A stretch of DNA of 64,000 nt from the NCBI GenBank assembly GCA_041671045.1, contig JBAZCF010000008.1, forward strand, positions 1 to 64,000, written 5' to 3'. Position numbers and translations under genes: made by a program. The first letter of the stretch is position 1, and the number at the start of each line of letters is the position of its first letter. Source of the stretch: Parachlamydiales bacterium. Lineage in GTDB: Bacteria > Chlamydiota > Chlamydiia > Chlamydiales > JABDDJ01. Under the pieces are notes generated by a model that was not told the origin of the DNA, made no database searches, and worked only from the letters and a program-made list of their open reading frames with translations. Below are positions 15,461 to 24,873 of the stretch, piece after piece.

Positions 15461-17365
15461 ATGATTGAATCTTTTTCCACAACATCCTCTCCTAGTTCAA
15501 GCACGAGCACGCCAAATCCAATCATTCTGACCTCTGCTGCGGACGTAGATATTCCCTCCCTTATTCTTAATTTTATCAGAGAAAAGCGAAAAGATTCTCA
15601 AACAACTCATGAAGCGGTTATTCAAGTCAAAAAGGGAATCCTCCCCTATTGCCAGAGCATTTATGCTGAATGGAAACAGATAGTTCCAAAGCATGCTGAA
15701 GATGTAAAATCTAAGAGATTGTTAGATGATATTAAGTTATTAGAAAAGATCATAAAAGATGATAGTCGATCAGGACCTGAGTTACTTAAAGTTCTTATGA
15801 AAATTTGGTCTGATATATCTTGGACGAAAAGTGACTGGCGTCCCTTAATTTTAGAAGGTTTAGATTTATTAAAACAGGACCCTTCTTTTGATCCCTATTG
15901 CGATATTCAACCGTTATGGGACCAGCCCTATTATGGATATGAGTACGCTCAAATCAATTTTGTTAAGCATTTTTGGCCATTTGAAAATGAATCTAACACC
16001 ATGGATTTTTTCAATAAATTTTTAAGTCCTGACAAATGGTGTATACAAAATGATTCATGGCTTCATATTGCCGAACTCTGTTCTGAATCGCTTTCATCGA
16101 ATATACCTGCCTTACAAGCTTTCGTAACTTGCTTTGTAAAAGTTGCTGCCATAATTTCAGATAGAAAACGTGAGCGTCAGATCAAAGAAAACGATGAAGA
16201 TCACTATTTTTTTAGATTCCTTAGCATATTCAAATCAAATTATCAAAAAAGCGTTTCACCCCAGAAATGGGAGAACCTTTGGTACCTATTTCTATTACGT
16301 ATCATGGATAATCATAGATTGAAACCGGAAACAAAAGAAGCGTTGTTAAAAGACTATATCGAAATTGTAGTCTCTCCAGACCTATTTAATAAGGTGGAAA
16401 GAGGCCAAGAATTGTTTTTCCTCTTACAAGAGGCACATTCTGGACGTAGCCGCTACCCTTATGCTCTCACCATATCCTCTCCGATGGATGCTCTAGTAAA
16501 AGAGTTTGCTTCAACCGATAGCACCGAGCGTTGTAAGGATTACATGACAAAATTTACAAATGCCCATCCTCATTGTTCAGGAGCTCAACTCATCAGTATC
16601 TTACAGATCTTTTTGAGCAAAGTAGATGATTTGCCTGTTTGCAATGCAACTCATCAATTGGGTTATAATTTCATTAGCAAAATAGACTCTCGTAGTTATT
16701 CTCCCCTTATTCCTGATGATTTATATGAACGAGCCCAATTCAAAAGATGCCCCTTAACTTATTTATGCATAGCTACACTGGCCTTTTATTGGAGTCATTC
16801 GTGTTCTAAGAAAGTCAACAAACAAATGAAAGATTTCTGGTCTACCATCGATTATCAATCTTTATGGCAATATCCTGAAACTGCAGTTCTATTTTTAAGA
16901 ATGATGAATTGCTGGATGGAATCAAAATGTACGTATACCGCAAAAGACAAATGGTGTCATCGATTTGTTGAGTTTGCTATGACCGGTTTTAGTTATTTTA
17001 CTAAAGCTTTATTAACAACGCCTGATCTCCAAACCTCGATTCAATTTTTCAAATTTATTTCATATACACCAAGCAAAAGTATGCATGCAGTTCTAAACTC
17101 TTCTTTGCTCTTTTCTAAAGCTTCAGAAATGCTTTTGAGTCATTTGAACGATTCACCTAAAGAAATTATTCAACTATTAGATGAGGTATGGGTTAATCCT
17201 TTATGGGAAATAGGGACTGCGGAAGAAAGAAAGGTCTTTGTGGACATGTATGTTGATTTATGCACTAAGGTTTTGGAGGGGTTAGACAAAGAAAATGATA
17301 AAATTCATATAAAAAAGGTAAAAGGCCTAATAAGTGAAATATATTCAATGAAACTTCGTATGTGA
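15461..17365 (+). CDS. Large hypothetical protein with Ser/Thr-rich N-terminus
   Basis: 634 residues. The first ~25 are rich in Ser, Thr and Pro (SFSTTSSPSSSTSTPNP), and the rest is mostly helical with many Trp, Lys and Cys. There is no signal peptide or membrane helix. A disordered Ser/Thr/Pro-rich N-terminus before a large orphan helical body is typical of type III effectors of chlamydia relatives, and is the only hint of role. AGGGTT lies 14 bases before the ATG. The next gene starts 210 bases downstream after a long hairpin. I recognise no domain. Confidence 0.65.
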   Translation: MIESFSTTSSPSSSTSTPNPIILTSAADVDIPSLILNFIREKRKDSQTTHEAVIQVKKGILPYCQSIYAEWKQIVPKHAEDVKSKRLLDDIKLLEKIIKDDSRSGPELLKVLMKIWSDISWTKSDWRPLILEGLDLLKQDPSFDPYCDIQPLWDQPYYGYEYAQINFVKHFWPFENESNTMDFFNKFLSPDKWCIQNDSWLHIAELCSESLSSNIPALQAFVTCFVKVAAIISDRKRERQIKENDEDHYFFRFLSIFKSNYQKSVSPQKWENLWYLFLLRIMDNHRLKPETKEALLKDYIEIVVSPDLFNKVERGQELFFLLQEAHSGRSRYPYALTISSPMDALVKEFASTDSTERCKDYMTKFTNAHPHCSGAQLISILQIFLSKVDDLPVCNATHQLGYNFISKIDSRSYSPLIPDDLYERAQFKRCPLTYLCIATLAFYWSHSCSKKVNKQMKDFWSTIDYQSLWQYPETAVLFLRMMNCWMESKCTYTAKDKWCHRFVEFAMTGFSYFTKALLTTPDLQTSIQFFKFISYTPSKSMHAVLNSSLLFSKASEMLLSHLNDSPKEIIQLLDEVWVNPLWEIGTAEERKVFVDMYVDLCTKVLEGLDKENDKIHIKKVKGLISEIYSMKLRM

Positions 17366-17497
17366 TATCGATGAAGCCCCCCAACAGTTTATAGAAGTGG
17401 GCTATCGTCCGAGAATTACTAAGTGTATTTTACAATCAGTTCTTATAAACTAATTAAAAAACAATTTCACTGCCAACTTTAACTTTAATTAAAAATG

Positions 17498-17564
17498 TTT
17501 TTTGTTATTTTAATTGTTATTAATATCTTTATAAGTTATAAATAACAATTAAAATAACAAAAAA
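17498..17564 (+). promoter_or_regulatory. 24 bp perfect inverted repeat in the leader of the next gene
   Basis: TTTTTTGTTATTTTAATTGT-TATT (17498-17521) pairs perfectly with 17541-17564 around a 19-base loop. The right arm ends 10 bases before the ATG at 17575, next to AAGAGA. As RNA it would form a long A-U hairpin abutting the ribosome site. It could be a terminator of the upstream gene, a translational control hairpin, or an operator. Confidence 0.6.
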
Positions 17565-17574
17565 AAGAGATATA

Positions 17575-18300
17575 ATGACTATAACTGAAAGGATCCTAAG
17601 TAGTTTCAATGAAATTACAGATAGAGATGCTCCGGATTTCTTTGAGACAACAGGCAATTTTTGCTTACACCCTCTTCGCATCCTGTGTGGCTACACCTAT
17701 ACATATGAAAGTGGGTTATATTCTTTAAAAGTGATTTCTACTACAGAAAGTTGCTATGCTGCCGCCCTCCTAGTTTTTGGATATGTGATTACAATTCCTA
17801 TGACAATAATCGGATTTGCAGCCACTTGGTTTTCAGATTCTCATACTGCATGCTTTGACCAATTCAAAAGAACAATGGCGGAATTAGATAATACTACAGT
17901 TATTGCAGAATCACCTACATCTAGCGATTCTCCTGCAACGTTACCTCAAGGTCTACAAGATTTTAGAGACAAAACACGCCAAGAGGCGGTAGAAACGACT
18001 AATCGATATTACAACGAACTGAAAGATAAAACACCTACAGTACAAAGAGACATTATTAATAACAAACATGAGCTTATTCTGATCAATATTTTTAGAGATT
18101 ATGCCCTATCAACTGATGAAAATGAACCTTCAAGAGATAAACTTAAGTACATTTCAGAATGCTATTTTGAGCATTTTCCTAAAATTACATTTGATAATCA
18201 TGGTTATATAAATCTTGAAATCAAGATAATTATTAATGAATTTGGCCATTGCAAATCTGTTAAAGAGGCAATGGAAGATCAAATGTTAGTAGTGTATTGA
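17575..18300 (+). CDS. Hypothetical protein with one membrane segment
   Basis: 241 residues. Residues ~59-85 (CYAAALLVFGYVITIPMTII and following GFAATWF) form a long hydrophobic segment that could span a membrane twice as a tight hairpin. The N-terminus is soluble and includes LHPLRILCGYTYTYES; the C-terminal ~140 residues are charged and helical. A bilobed hydrophobic segment is the hallmark of chlamydial inclusion-membrane proteins, but this one is short and only suggestive. Its leader carries a 24 bp hairpin. No family recognised. Confidence 0.6.
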   Translation: MTITERILSSFNEITDRDAPDFFETTGNFCLHPLRILCGYTYTYESGLYSLKVISTTESCYAAALLVFGYVITIPMTIIGFAATWFSDSHTACFDQFKRTMAELDNTTVIAESPTSSDSPATLPQGLQDFRDKTRQEAVETTNRYYNELKDKTPTVQRDIINNKHELILINIFRDYALSTDENEPSRDKLKYISECYFEHFPKITFDNHGYINLEIKIIINEFGHCKSVKEAMEDQMLVVY

Positions 18301-18382
18301 ATGTTAGATTCTAAATATCAAAATTAAAATCTTTGGGCACCCCTAAAGGCGCTTTCTCGCCAATTCGTTCACCAGCGAAAGT

Positions 18383-18543
18383 ACATAACTTTCTATTAAT
18401 TAATTTTAAGGCTTACTCACCATTACTCATAAGTAACTGCGAAGCAGTATTTTGCCACGAAGTGGCTACATGATGTTAGCCACTTCGTGGCAAAATACTG
18501 CTTCGCAGTCTAAATGTAAGAAGATTGTCATAGAAAGTTATGT
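18383..18543 (+). repeat. 161 bp nested inverted-repeat element
   Basis: Outer arms ACATAACTTTCTAT (18383-18396) and its exact complement (18530-18543) enclose an inner perfect 33 bp inverted repeat (18436-18468 and 18477-18509) with an 8-base loop. Each inner arm itself contains two short palindromes, ACTGCGAAGCAGT and GCCACGAAGTGGC. The element fills the gap between two convergent genes, so it can act as a bidirectional terminator. Its composite structure also resembles a MITE-like or REP-like insertion. Confidence 0.7.
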
Positions 18544-18604
18544 AGAAGCGCAAGGTCAAGTCGTCTCACTACTATGCTAAGACAGGTTTATCCCTTCAGA
18601 CCAC

Positions 18605-19444
18605 TCAAACAAGTAGGGATGCGATTTCTTGTACTACAGCTTTTGGAAGGTCGAAATTAAATATCTCAAGATCATCTTTCATGTGTTTATCGGAGCAAGT
18701 CCCTGTCAACGGAACAATGCCTATCTCTACTAAAAATCGAAAGAAAATTTGCGCTGCAGTTTTTTCATATGTTTGAGCTGCATTTTGCAATGTTTTACTC
18801 GAAAGAATCTGTGGATTGGCTGTAAGGGTCCAAAAACTTTGATAAATAATTCTGTGTTCTTGACACCACTTACGGATCTCGTTGTCATAACCTGTGTCTG
18901 CATAAAAGCGATTCTGTAAAACAGCCGGCTTAATGTTGGCACCCTCATATAACTGTTTCAATATTTCTAAATCATAACAGTTACTTATGCCAATCTGATG
19001 GGTTCCTTTCAGGTTGTAGATGTGTTCCATAGCTTGCCATACGATCATCGTTCGATCTATATTTTCTAACGGAGAGTGAAGAATCAGGCCATCTACATAG
19101 CTGACACCAAGATTTTTCTTAGATACTTCGAAAGATTGTGCTACTTGCTCGCTCAAAGGAGCACTTCTATCATAAGGTATGTTGAGTGGGTCTTGACCAT
19201 TTAATGGAGTAAACTTTGTTTGGATATATAAATCCCCACGAGCAATGCCCACCATGCCCAGCCGTTGAATAGCCTCTCCGACGCCAGCCTCATTGTAATG
19301 TTTGGGTTGACAAGCTGTATCAATTCCTCTGAATCCGTATTTAACGGCCTGGGTGACCAAGTCAGCTGTTTTATCTTTTTTCCATGCCGTTCCATAGAGT
19401 AAACACGGCATTTCAACACCGGACAAAGTGGTAATATTTTTCAT
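18605..19444 (-). CDS. Aldo/keto reductase
   Basis: 279 residues from the ATG; a TTG two codons earlier is less likely. The AKR barrel is clear: AVKYGFRGIDTACQPKHYNE (strand 2 Asp and catalytic Tyr region), LYIQTKFTP (Lys), VDGLILHSPLE (His), IGISNCYDLEILKQL, and VPLTGTCSDKHMKDDL near the NADP-binding end. The catalytic Asp-Tyr-Lys-His set is present. The substrate is unknown. It is the last of three same-strand genes after the DDAH-like and SET-domain genes, with a 46-base gap to the SET gene. Confidence 0.85.
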   Translation of the reverse strand: MKNITTLSGVEMPCLLYGTAWKKDKTADLVTQAVKYGFRGIDTACQPKHYNEAGVGEAIQRLGMVGIARGDLYIQTKFTPLNGQDPLNIPYDRSAPLSEQVAQSFEVSKKNLGVSYVDGLILHSPLENIDRTMIVWQAMEHIYNLKGTHQIGISNCYDLEILKQLYEGANIKPAVLQNRFYADTGYDNEIRKWCQEHRIIYQSFWTLTANPQILSSKTLQNAAQTYEKTAAQIFFRFLVEIGIVPLTGTCSDKHMKDDLEIFNFDLPKAVVQEIASLLV

Positions 19445-19490
19445 ATGCAATGATTCAAATTTTTATCGGATTAAAGTCTTTCAGTGAGAA

Positions 19491-19910
19491 TTACTTCTGT
19501 TTGTAATACTCTTCTTTTAGGTGTTCCGGTTCGTCAAGATAATTGTAGTCGATCAGAATTTCATCCCCTTCCTTAATATCTTGAATGGCATAAATAGTAC
19601 GTTCTTTTATATTTTCAACTGCTTGGGCATTAGACACGCGGCTCATTTTGGCAATATTTGGCGTGGACGAGTGATTGATATACCAGCCTATTTCCATACG
19701 ATCAAAACGTTCGGGACATAGGCACTCTTCATCACTGATATATATGCAGTATTTTCGTAATGAGGCAGGAACATCTTTAACTTTCATCGTTCTAATCTCA
19801 AAATCTGAGCTGAAGAGATGTGTCCCTGCAGGTATATCATGGGTTGAAAAAACGCCTACACCGCCAAGTGGTGATGGTTTGAGCATAAATGAAAATTCTG
19901 ACCATTGCAT
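19491..19910 (-). CDS. SET-domain protein (putative lysine methyltransferase)
   Basis: 139 residues consisting of a SET domain only: GGVGVFSTHDIPAGTHLFSS, then GWYINHSSTPNIAKMS (the NHSxxPN S-adenosylmethionine and active-site knot) and DIKEGDEILIDYNYLDEPEH with the catalytic Tyr. No post-SET Cys cluster. Bacterial SET proteins of Chlamydia (NUE) and Legionella (RomA) methylate host or own histone-like proteins, so this may be a chromatin-targeting effector or a housekeeping protein methylase. AGGGG precedes the ATG. It lies 26 bases after the DDAH-like gene, on the same strand. Confidence 0.88.
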   Translation of the reverse strand: MQWSEFSFMLKPSPLGGVGVFSTHDIPAGTHLFSSDFEIRTMKVKDVPASLRKYCIYISDEECLCPERFDRMEIGWYINHSSTPNIAKMSRVSNAQAVENIKERTIYAIQDIKEGDEILIDYNYLDEPEHLKEEYYKQK

Positions 19911-19936
19911 CGGAACCCCTCTAAGTAGTTATTTTA

Positions 19937-20830
19937 TTAAAAGAGTAGGCTTCCACAAGTTAAGGCGCCATCGGCTTTTATTAGCTCAGACATATTTATT
20001 TTTACCAAAGTGACAAACTTTTGGTCACACAGATCTTTGAGGATGGATTCGCTTCGGGGGAACCCTTCCTGAACTATTAGGGTAGAACCTATCCTCAACA
20101 CGTTGGAAGCTACAGATTCTGGTACTGAAACAAACCTGTAGTCATCGTTTGTTGAGGATTCAATTTCTTCTTTGATTTTCATTCCAGCAGGGGTAGCTGC
20201 AACAATAAGAGTCTCAGAATCAAATAAGCTTATAACAGATTTAAGATGAAGTCCCTCAATGACAGGAATACCTATAACTTCAGTTTTTCCTTTAAAAATT
20301 TCTTTGAGCTGTTTGAGGGCATATTCATTTGTTCGATGAGAAAGACCAACAAAAAGGTGTTTTCCTGTATACAATATGTCTCCACCATCCATTGTGCAGG
20401 GAAATTTAAGATGTATTTTCTTTATTCCCAACTTCTTGATAGCCTCTGCAACAGGTACTTCTTCACCTCTTCTTTCCAAAGCACCCATCCTACTAATGAC
20501 AGCCAGGTCGTCCACAACTATCGCCGTATCTTCGATAAAATTACAATCGGGATGATGGGGATCGCCTTCTAAACGCAGGACTTCAGGAACTAACTTTTCC
20601 AGCAATTGTATATAGTTCTCATGTTGCTGCCTTGCTAAATGAATATTGATGGGTATTAGGGGTGGATTGATCTTTAAGCTGTCTTCAAATGCGTCCGAAA
20701 GATCTCTTACCAGAGCAAAACGATAATATGGAGTACCTTCACCGGAGTTTATTTGCCCATAACAACAAAAAGAGGGACTAATGCAGAGAAGAATTGCGAA
20801 CATGGATAAGTTTATCAAAGATTTTCTCAT
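19937..20830 (-). CDS. Exported dimethylarginine dimethylaminohydrolase-like enzyme
   Basis: 297 residues from the ATG preceded by GAAGAGG. A signal peptide (MRKSLINLSMFAILLCISPS) precedes a pentein fold with the DDAH landmarks: FALVRDLSDAF, CNFIEDTAIVVDD (substrate Asp/Glu), GALERRGEEV, FPCTMDGGDILYTGKHLFVG with SHRTNEYA, and the C-terminal catalytic Cys in ADGALTCGSLLF. DDAH splits asymmetric dimethylarginine to citrulline and dimethylamine; related penteins act on arginine or agmatine. An export signal is unusual for this family. It heads a unit with the SET gene and an aldo/keto reductase. Confidence 0.85.
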   Translation of the reverse strand: MRKSLINLSMFAILLCISPSFCCYGQINSGEGTPYYRFALVRDLSDAFEDSLKINPPLIPINIHLARQQHENYIQLLEKLVPEVLRLEGDPHHPDCNFIEDTAIVVDDLAVISRMGALERRGEEVPVAEAIKKLGIKKIHLKFPCTMDGGDILYTGKHLFVGLSHRTNEYALKQLKEIFKGKTEVIGIPVIEGLHLKSVISLFDSETLIVAATPAGMKIKEEIESSTNDDYRFVSVPESVASNVLRIGSTLIVQEGFPRSESILKDLCDQKFVTLVKINMSELIKADGALTCGSLLF

Positions 20831-21006
20831 GCGGCCTCTTCGTAGCAAAAGTTTTTTTGAGTTGTCAGATTAGCAGGTAGTTCGAGATATTTCCAGTGAA
20901 AGTTCCACAAATCACTTAATTTTTACATGCCTTTAGAGTGTATTGAGAAGAAGCTAAAATGCTATCTCTTTGGTATAGTTTTTAAACTTGACCGATTCAA
21001 AGAAAC

Positions 21007-21594
21007 CTATCGAATAATTTGGATATTTATGATTATAGGTAGTTCTATTTCTTTTCCAAACCAGGGTTGATAAATTTTACCCGAGGGAGAACCTAACGAT
21101 TCGATTATTTGTACGTTTTCAAACCCTTTTACAACTTGTCCAAAAATAGTATGCTTTTTATTTAACCAAGGCGTGGCTTTGGTTGTAATAAAAAATTGAC
21201 TCCCATTAGTATTTTTTCCCATATTAGCCATCGCTAGTCTTCCAGGCATATCAAAAAGAACGGTCTTTGAAAATTCATCTTTAAAGTCTGTTCCCCAAAT
21301 GGACTGTCCCCCCGTTCCATCGCCTTTTGTGTAATCCCCTCCTTGAATCATAAAATCTGGAATTACCCGATGAAAAGAAGAATTATTATAAAAGCCCGCT
21401 TCTGATAATAGAATAAAGTTTTCAACAGCTTTAGGGGCCACTTCGGGAAATAAAAGAATCTCCATTGAACCATAATTTGTTTCAATAATTGCGATAGGGT
21501 GCTCAATCACGCTCATACTTTTATCTTCAAAGCTTTCTAGATTCAGAAAGAGAGAAAAAGCAAAAAGATAGAAAAACAGTACTTTTTTAATCAT
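21007..21594 (-). CDS. ppiA: Exported cyclophilin-type peptidyl-prolyl isomerase
   Basis: 195 residues with an N-terminal signal (MIKKVLFFYLFAFSLFLNLE). The cyclophilin core is complete: ETNYGSMEILLFPEVAPKAV, FHRVIPDFMIQGGDYTKGDG with catalytic Arg, GRLAMANMGKNTNGSQFFIT, and TPWLNKKHTIFGQVVKG. It would catalyse prolyl cis-trans isomerisation of proteins in the periplasm. Stand-alone gene on the minus strand. Confidence 0.9.
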   Translation of the reverse strand: MIKKVLFFYLFAFSLFLNLESFEDKSMSVIEHPIAIIETNYGSMEILLFPEVAPKAVENFILLSEAGFYNNSSFHRVIPDFMIQGGDYTKGDGTGGQSIWGTDFKDEFSKTVLFDMPGRLAMANMGKNTNGSQFFITTKATPWLNKKHTIFGQVVKGFENVQIIESLGSPSGKIYQPWFGKEIELPIIINIQIIR

Positions 21595-21802
21595 GTTAAC
21601 AAAATCTCATATTTAAAATTAAAAAATAATAACAATCCTAATTAATCTTCATTCAGATATTCATAAGTTTTGTATTCTTCCAAGTATATGACATAAATGT
21701 AAATTTTTAATTAAGAGTACAATTAGCTATGTTTCAGTAAACAGTCGTTGATTTTCTGTGCGTTTGATGGTAGACATAAACTAAATTATTAAAAGGAATG
21801 TT

Positions 21803-22798
21803 ATGCAAAAACGAAAGCTTGGAAAGAGTAATTTGGAAGTCTCCGCACTAGGATTGGGCTGTATGGGTATGAGTTTTGGCTACGGCGGAGGCCATGATAA
21901 AAATGAAATGATTAAGCTTATTCGATCAGCGGTTGAAAAAGGAATCACTTTTTTTGATACGGCAGAAATTTACGGTCCTTTTGCCAATGAAGAATTGGTA
22001 GGAGAAGCTTTAGCTCCTTTCCGTGACCGGGTTATTATTGCGACTAAATTCGGTTTTAAAACAGGAATGGAAGGTGAAGTTCCTTTGAACGGGGTAGATA
22101 GTAGGCCCGAACACATTAGAGCAGTCGTAGAAGGTTCACTTAAACGACTAAAAACAGATGTGATTGACTTGTACTATCAACATCGTGTGGACCCCCTTGT
22201 ACCAATTGAAGAGGTGGCTGGCGCTGTAAAAGATCTAATTCAGGCAGGTAAGGTAAAACATTTTGGCTTGTCTGAAGCTGGGGTAAAAACGATCCGCCGT
22301 GCACATGCTGTTCAGCCTCTTACTGCAGTTCAAAACGAATACTCCCTTTGGTGGAGACGTCCGGAAGAAGAATTGTTGTCTACATTGGAAGAACTGGGAA
22401 TAGGCCTTGTAGCGTACAGTCCGTTGGGTAGAGGATTTCTTACAGGAAAAATGGATAAAGATACAAAATTTGAAAAAACGGATTTTCGTAACCTTCTTCC
22501 TCGTTTTACGCCAGATGCCATCGAATCCAATCAGGTATTGGTGGATCTGCTTATAAAAATAGCTGCAGAAAAAAAAGCGACGCCAGCTCAAATAGCCCTT
22601 GCGTGGCTACTAGCCCAAAAACCGTGGATTGTACCTATTCCCGGTACCACTAAACTCACACGACTTGAAGAAAATATCGGTGCAGTAAATCTAGCATTGA
22701 CATCTCAGGAACTGAACGAGATTCATTTCACACTTGAAAAAACTAATGTCGTCGGTGACCGTTATCCTGAAGAGTTGGAAAGAAAAACAGGACTGTAA
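21803..22798 (+). CDS. Aldo/keto reductase (AKR13-like)
   Basis: 331 residues, with AAGGAA before the ATG. It starts MQKRKLGKSNLEVSALGLGC and has FDTAEIYGPFANEELVGEAL (Asp, Tyr), IIATKFGF (Lys), VIDLYYQHRVDPLVPIEEV (His), GKVKHFGLSEAGV, QNEYSLWWR and a C-terminal IPGTTKLTRLEENIGA nucleotide-binding loop. These enzymes reduce aldehydes with NADPH. It is unrelated in subfamily to the AKR at 18605-19444, and converges with the second LRR gene with 7 bases between stops. Confidence 0.92.
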   Translation: MQKRKLGKSNLEVSALGLGCMGMSFGYGGGHDKNEMIKLIRSAVEKGITFFDTAEIYGPFANEELVGEALAPFRDRVIIATKFGFKTGMEGEVPLNGVDSRPEHIRAVVEGSLKRLKTDVIDLYYQHRVDPLVPIEEVAGAVKDLIQAGKVKHFGLSEAGVKTIRRAHAVQPLTAVQNEYSLWWRRPEEELLSTLEELGIGLVAYSPLGRGFLTGKMDKDTKFEKTDFRNLLPRFTPDAIESNQVLVDLLIKIAAEKKATPAQIALAWLLAQKPWIVPIPGTTKLTRLEENIGAVNLALTSQELNEIHFTLEKTNVVGDRYPEELERKTGL

Positions 22799-22805
22799 AA
22801 TTGAA

Positions 22806-24620
22806 TTAATCCGTATTATTAGATAAATCAATTTTTTTTATTTTAATCGAATTTAATTCATTTTCAATATCTTCGATTTGAAACTTGCTAAATCCATTTT
22901 TTTGCACGGTCAAGGCGGTAACATTTGAAACATTTCTAAGAAATTCTAAGAAATATTGCATATGGTTGCTTAGTTGGTTTTCGGATAAGTCTAGGTTTAT
23001 AGGACTTGATAGTCTTTTCAATCTTTTCTCTAATTTATCTAAAACCTCCAAATCACAGTAACATTGTGTTAACCTTAATGTATGAAGTTCTTTGAAGGGT
23101 CCTAAATATTTAATAAATTCGATTAAAGCATCTCGATCCTTAATGCCTGAAATTTCTAATACTTTGATGTGCGGCATATTCTGAAGCGTTATTCCAATGA
23201 TAAAAGCCTGCGAATAGGTAAGTTTTTTAAAATCTAATCTCACTTCGTCAAGGTTAGTACAGTAAACAACATGTTCACAAAATTGAAATACTGCATCTTT
23301 TTCTTCATCAAGACCTGTAACAGATATCGATCGAATAGTTTTGTAGTTTTCCATCAACTTTTTGGTAACTTCTGTGAGATTTTCATACCTTTGTGCCACC
23401 TCCAGTTGTGATTTTATTACAAGGTGGGGTTTTGGAAGCGGTTGTTTAAAGACATATCGGTCTTCTCCAATTTTAGAAGGCATTTTTTGAATTTTATTTG
23501 ATATCTCTTTAAGTACTTGCTGAGAATAAGGATAGCCTGATAATTCGAATGTAGAAAGCTTGGTCATTGAACCTAATTGGCTAATAAAATTACTTAGGTG
23601 CTCTCCCTCCGTAACCCTACTAATTCTCAAGGAAATTAAATTTGGAAGCTTGCCTATTGCCGATCCTATTTTATCAGCTTGCGAAGGTGATAAGGCGCTA
23701 AAATCCAAATCTAAATACATAAGATTCTTACAATTTGAAAGATTTCTACAGAATTCATCTATGGGGCTATCAACCTCACTAAGTGCCTTAATTTTTATCC
23801 CCTTAACCTCACTAAAATTTTCTCTCATTTGTTTATTAATTTTTTCTAGTCGAACAAATCCTTCAATAATCCCCTGCTTCTCTGCAGGCATAATACCATG
23901 GCTTTGGGAAACCATTTTTTGAAGTTGCAACACCAACTCCTCGCCTGAGGTTTCAATACCTTTTTCGACCATAACAAATTCGCTCTCCAAAACAGCATAG
24001 GACTTCTTAGTATTATTATAGTGCCCTGTTAAGAGAAATTGTTTTGCATCGATTTCGCTGGTTAATTTTCCGCTAGCATCATGAGCAAGACAATCTTTAA
24101 GCATTTTTTTCATTTCGTTTTCTGCTGAGGGAAGGTCGTCGTGTAAAAGATGTTTTTTTATTTCGTTCAAATCATTAAGTAAGACTGATTTTTCAGGTTC
24201 GGAAAGTCCTTTTACCGTATTCTCCATTAGGGAGATATCTTGTAGGTAATTACTTTCCGAATGATTTTCATTTTTGATCGGTCTTCCGGTGTTAGCTAGA
24301 TGCTTGGGATAAAATTCTTTAAAATTCTCACAGAAAGCTTTCTCGCATTTGTAAATGGTATCGTTAAAGTTTCTCTTTTCAAAAACTTGATAGAAGCTTG
24401 GCAAACTGTTTACGTTGCTTGAAGTGAGGACAGAATAGACTCTAACTAGAGCTTCATCCGGTTTATTACTATGGTTGGTAAATATTTCTTGAGCTACGGA
24501 ATATAATTCTGGGTGGGAATAGAACTGTTCTTCATTAATAAGTGTATTAAATGGTTTATTATTTAAAATTCCGGTCTCTAGGGCATTAATAAGATCTGTA
24601 CGTGTATATACTGTCGGCAT
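22806..24620 (-). CDS. LRR protein with shared N-terminal domain (paralogue 2)
   Basis: 604 residues, no signal peptide. Residues ~8-200 are the same domain as in the genes at 4213-5691 and 55755-59012: FYSHPELYSVAQEIF, LVRVYSVLTSSNVNSLPSF, CEKAFCENFKEF, HLLHDDLPSAENEM and AKQFLLTGHY. Two LRR blocks follow, ~290-400 (LMYLDLDFSAL, LISLRISRV, LSTFELSGY) and ~440-600 (LDEVRLDFKKL, IKVLEISGIK, LHTLRLTQCY, INLDLSENQL), separated by a helical linker with its own FRENF/MENYKTI-type units. Likely a protein-binding effector; the role is inferred. GGTGGGG precedes the ATG. Confidence 0.78.
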   Translation of the reverse strand: MPTVYTRTDLINALETGILNNKPFNTLINEEQFYSHPELYSVAQEIFTNHSNKPDEALVRVYSVLTSSNVNSLPSFYQVFEKRNFNDTIYKCEKAFCENFKEFYPKHLANTGRPIKNENHSESNYLQDISLMENTVKGLSEPEKSVLLNDLNEIKKHLLHDDLPSAENEMKKMLKDCLAHDASGKLTSEIDAKQFLLTGHYNNTKKSYAVLESEFVMVEKGIETSGEELVLQLQKMVSQSHGIMPAEKQGIIEGFVRLEKINKQMRENFSEVKGIKIKALSEVDSPIDEFCRNLSNCKNLMYLDLDFSALSPSQADKIGSAIGKLPNLISLRISRVTEGEHLSNFISQLGSMTKLSTFELSGYPYSQQVLKEISNKIQKMPSKIGEDRYVFKQPLPKPHLVIKSQLEVAQRYENLTEVTKKLMENYKTIRSISVTGLDEEKDAVFQFCEHVVYCTNLDEVRLDFKKLTYSQAFIIGITLQNMPHIKVLEISGIKDRDALIEFIKYLGPFKELHTLRLTQCYCDLEVLDKLEKRLKRLSSPINLDLSENQLSNHMQYFLEFLRNVSNVTALTVQKNGFSKFQIEDIENELNSIKIKKIDLSNNTD

Positions 24621-24873
24621 TATTTACCCCACCAAATGGTTTCAATTAATTATAAACCATCCCATTTAAAATAAAAAACATTTCAAAATCAAGCGAATGC
24701 TCCTATTTTTTATTGCTTGAAGCGTGTCTGAGTATAATTTTATTACTTATAAATTGTATTTATTTTTTCGGAAGAGAACGATAGTCATTTTAAATACTTC
24801 AAAAGCTTTAAAAATCTTATTCAGTAAAATAATCCATTAATTTATTATATTACTTTATTTTTAGGAGTTAGCA

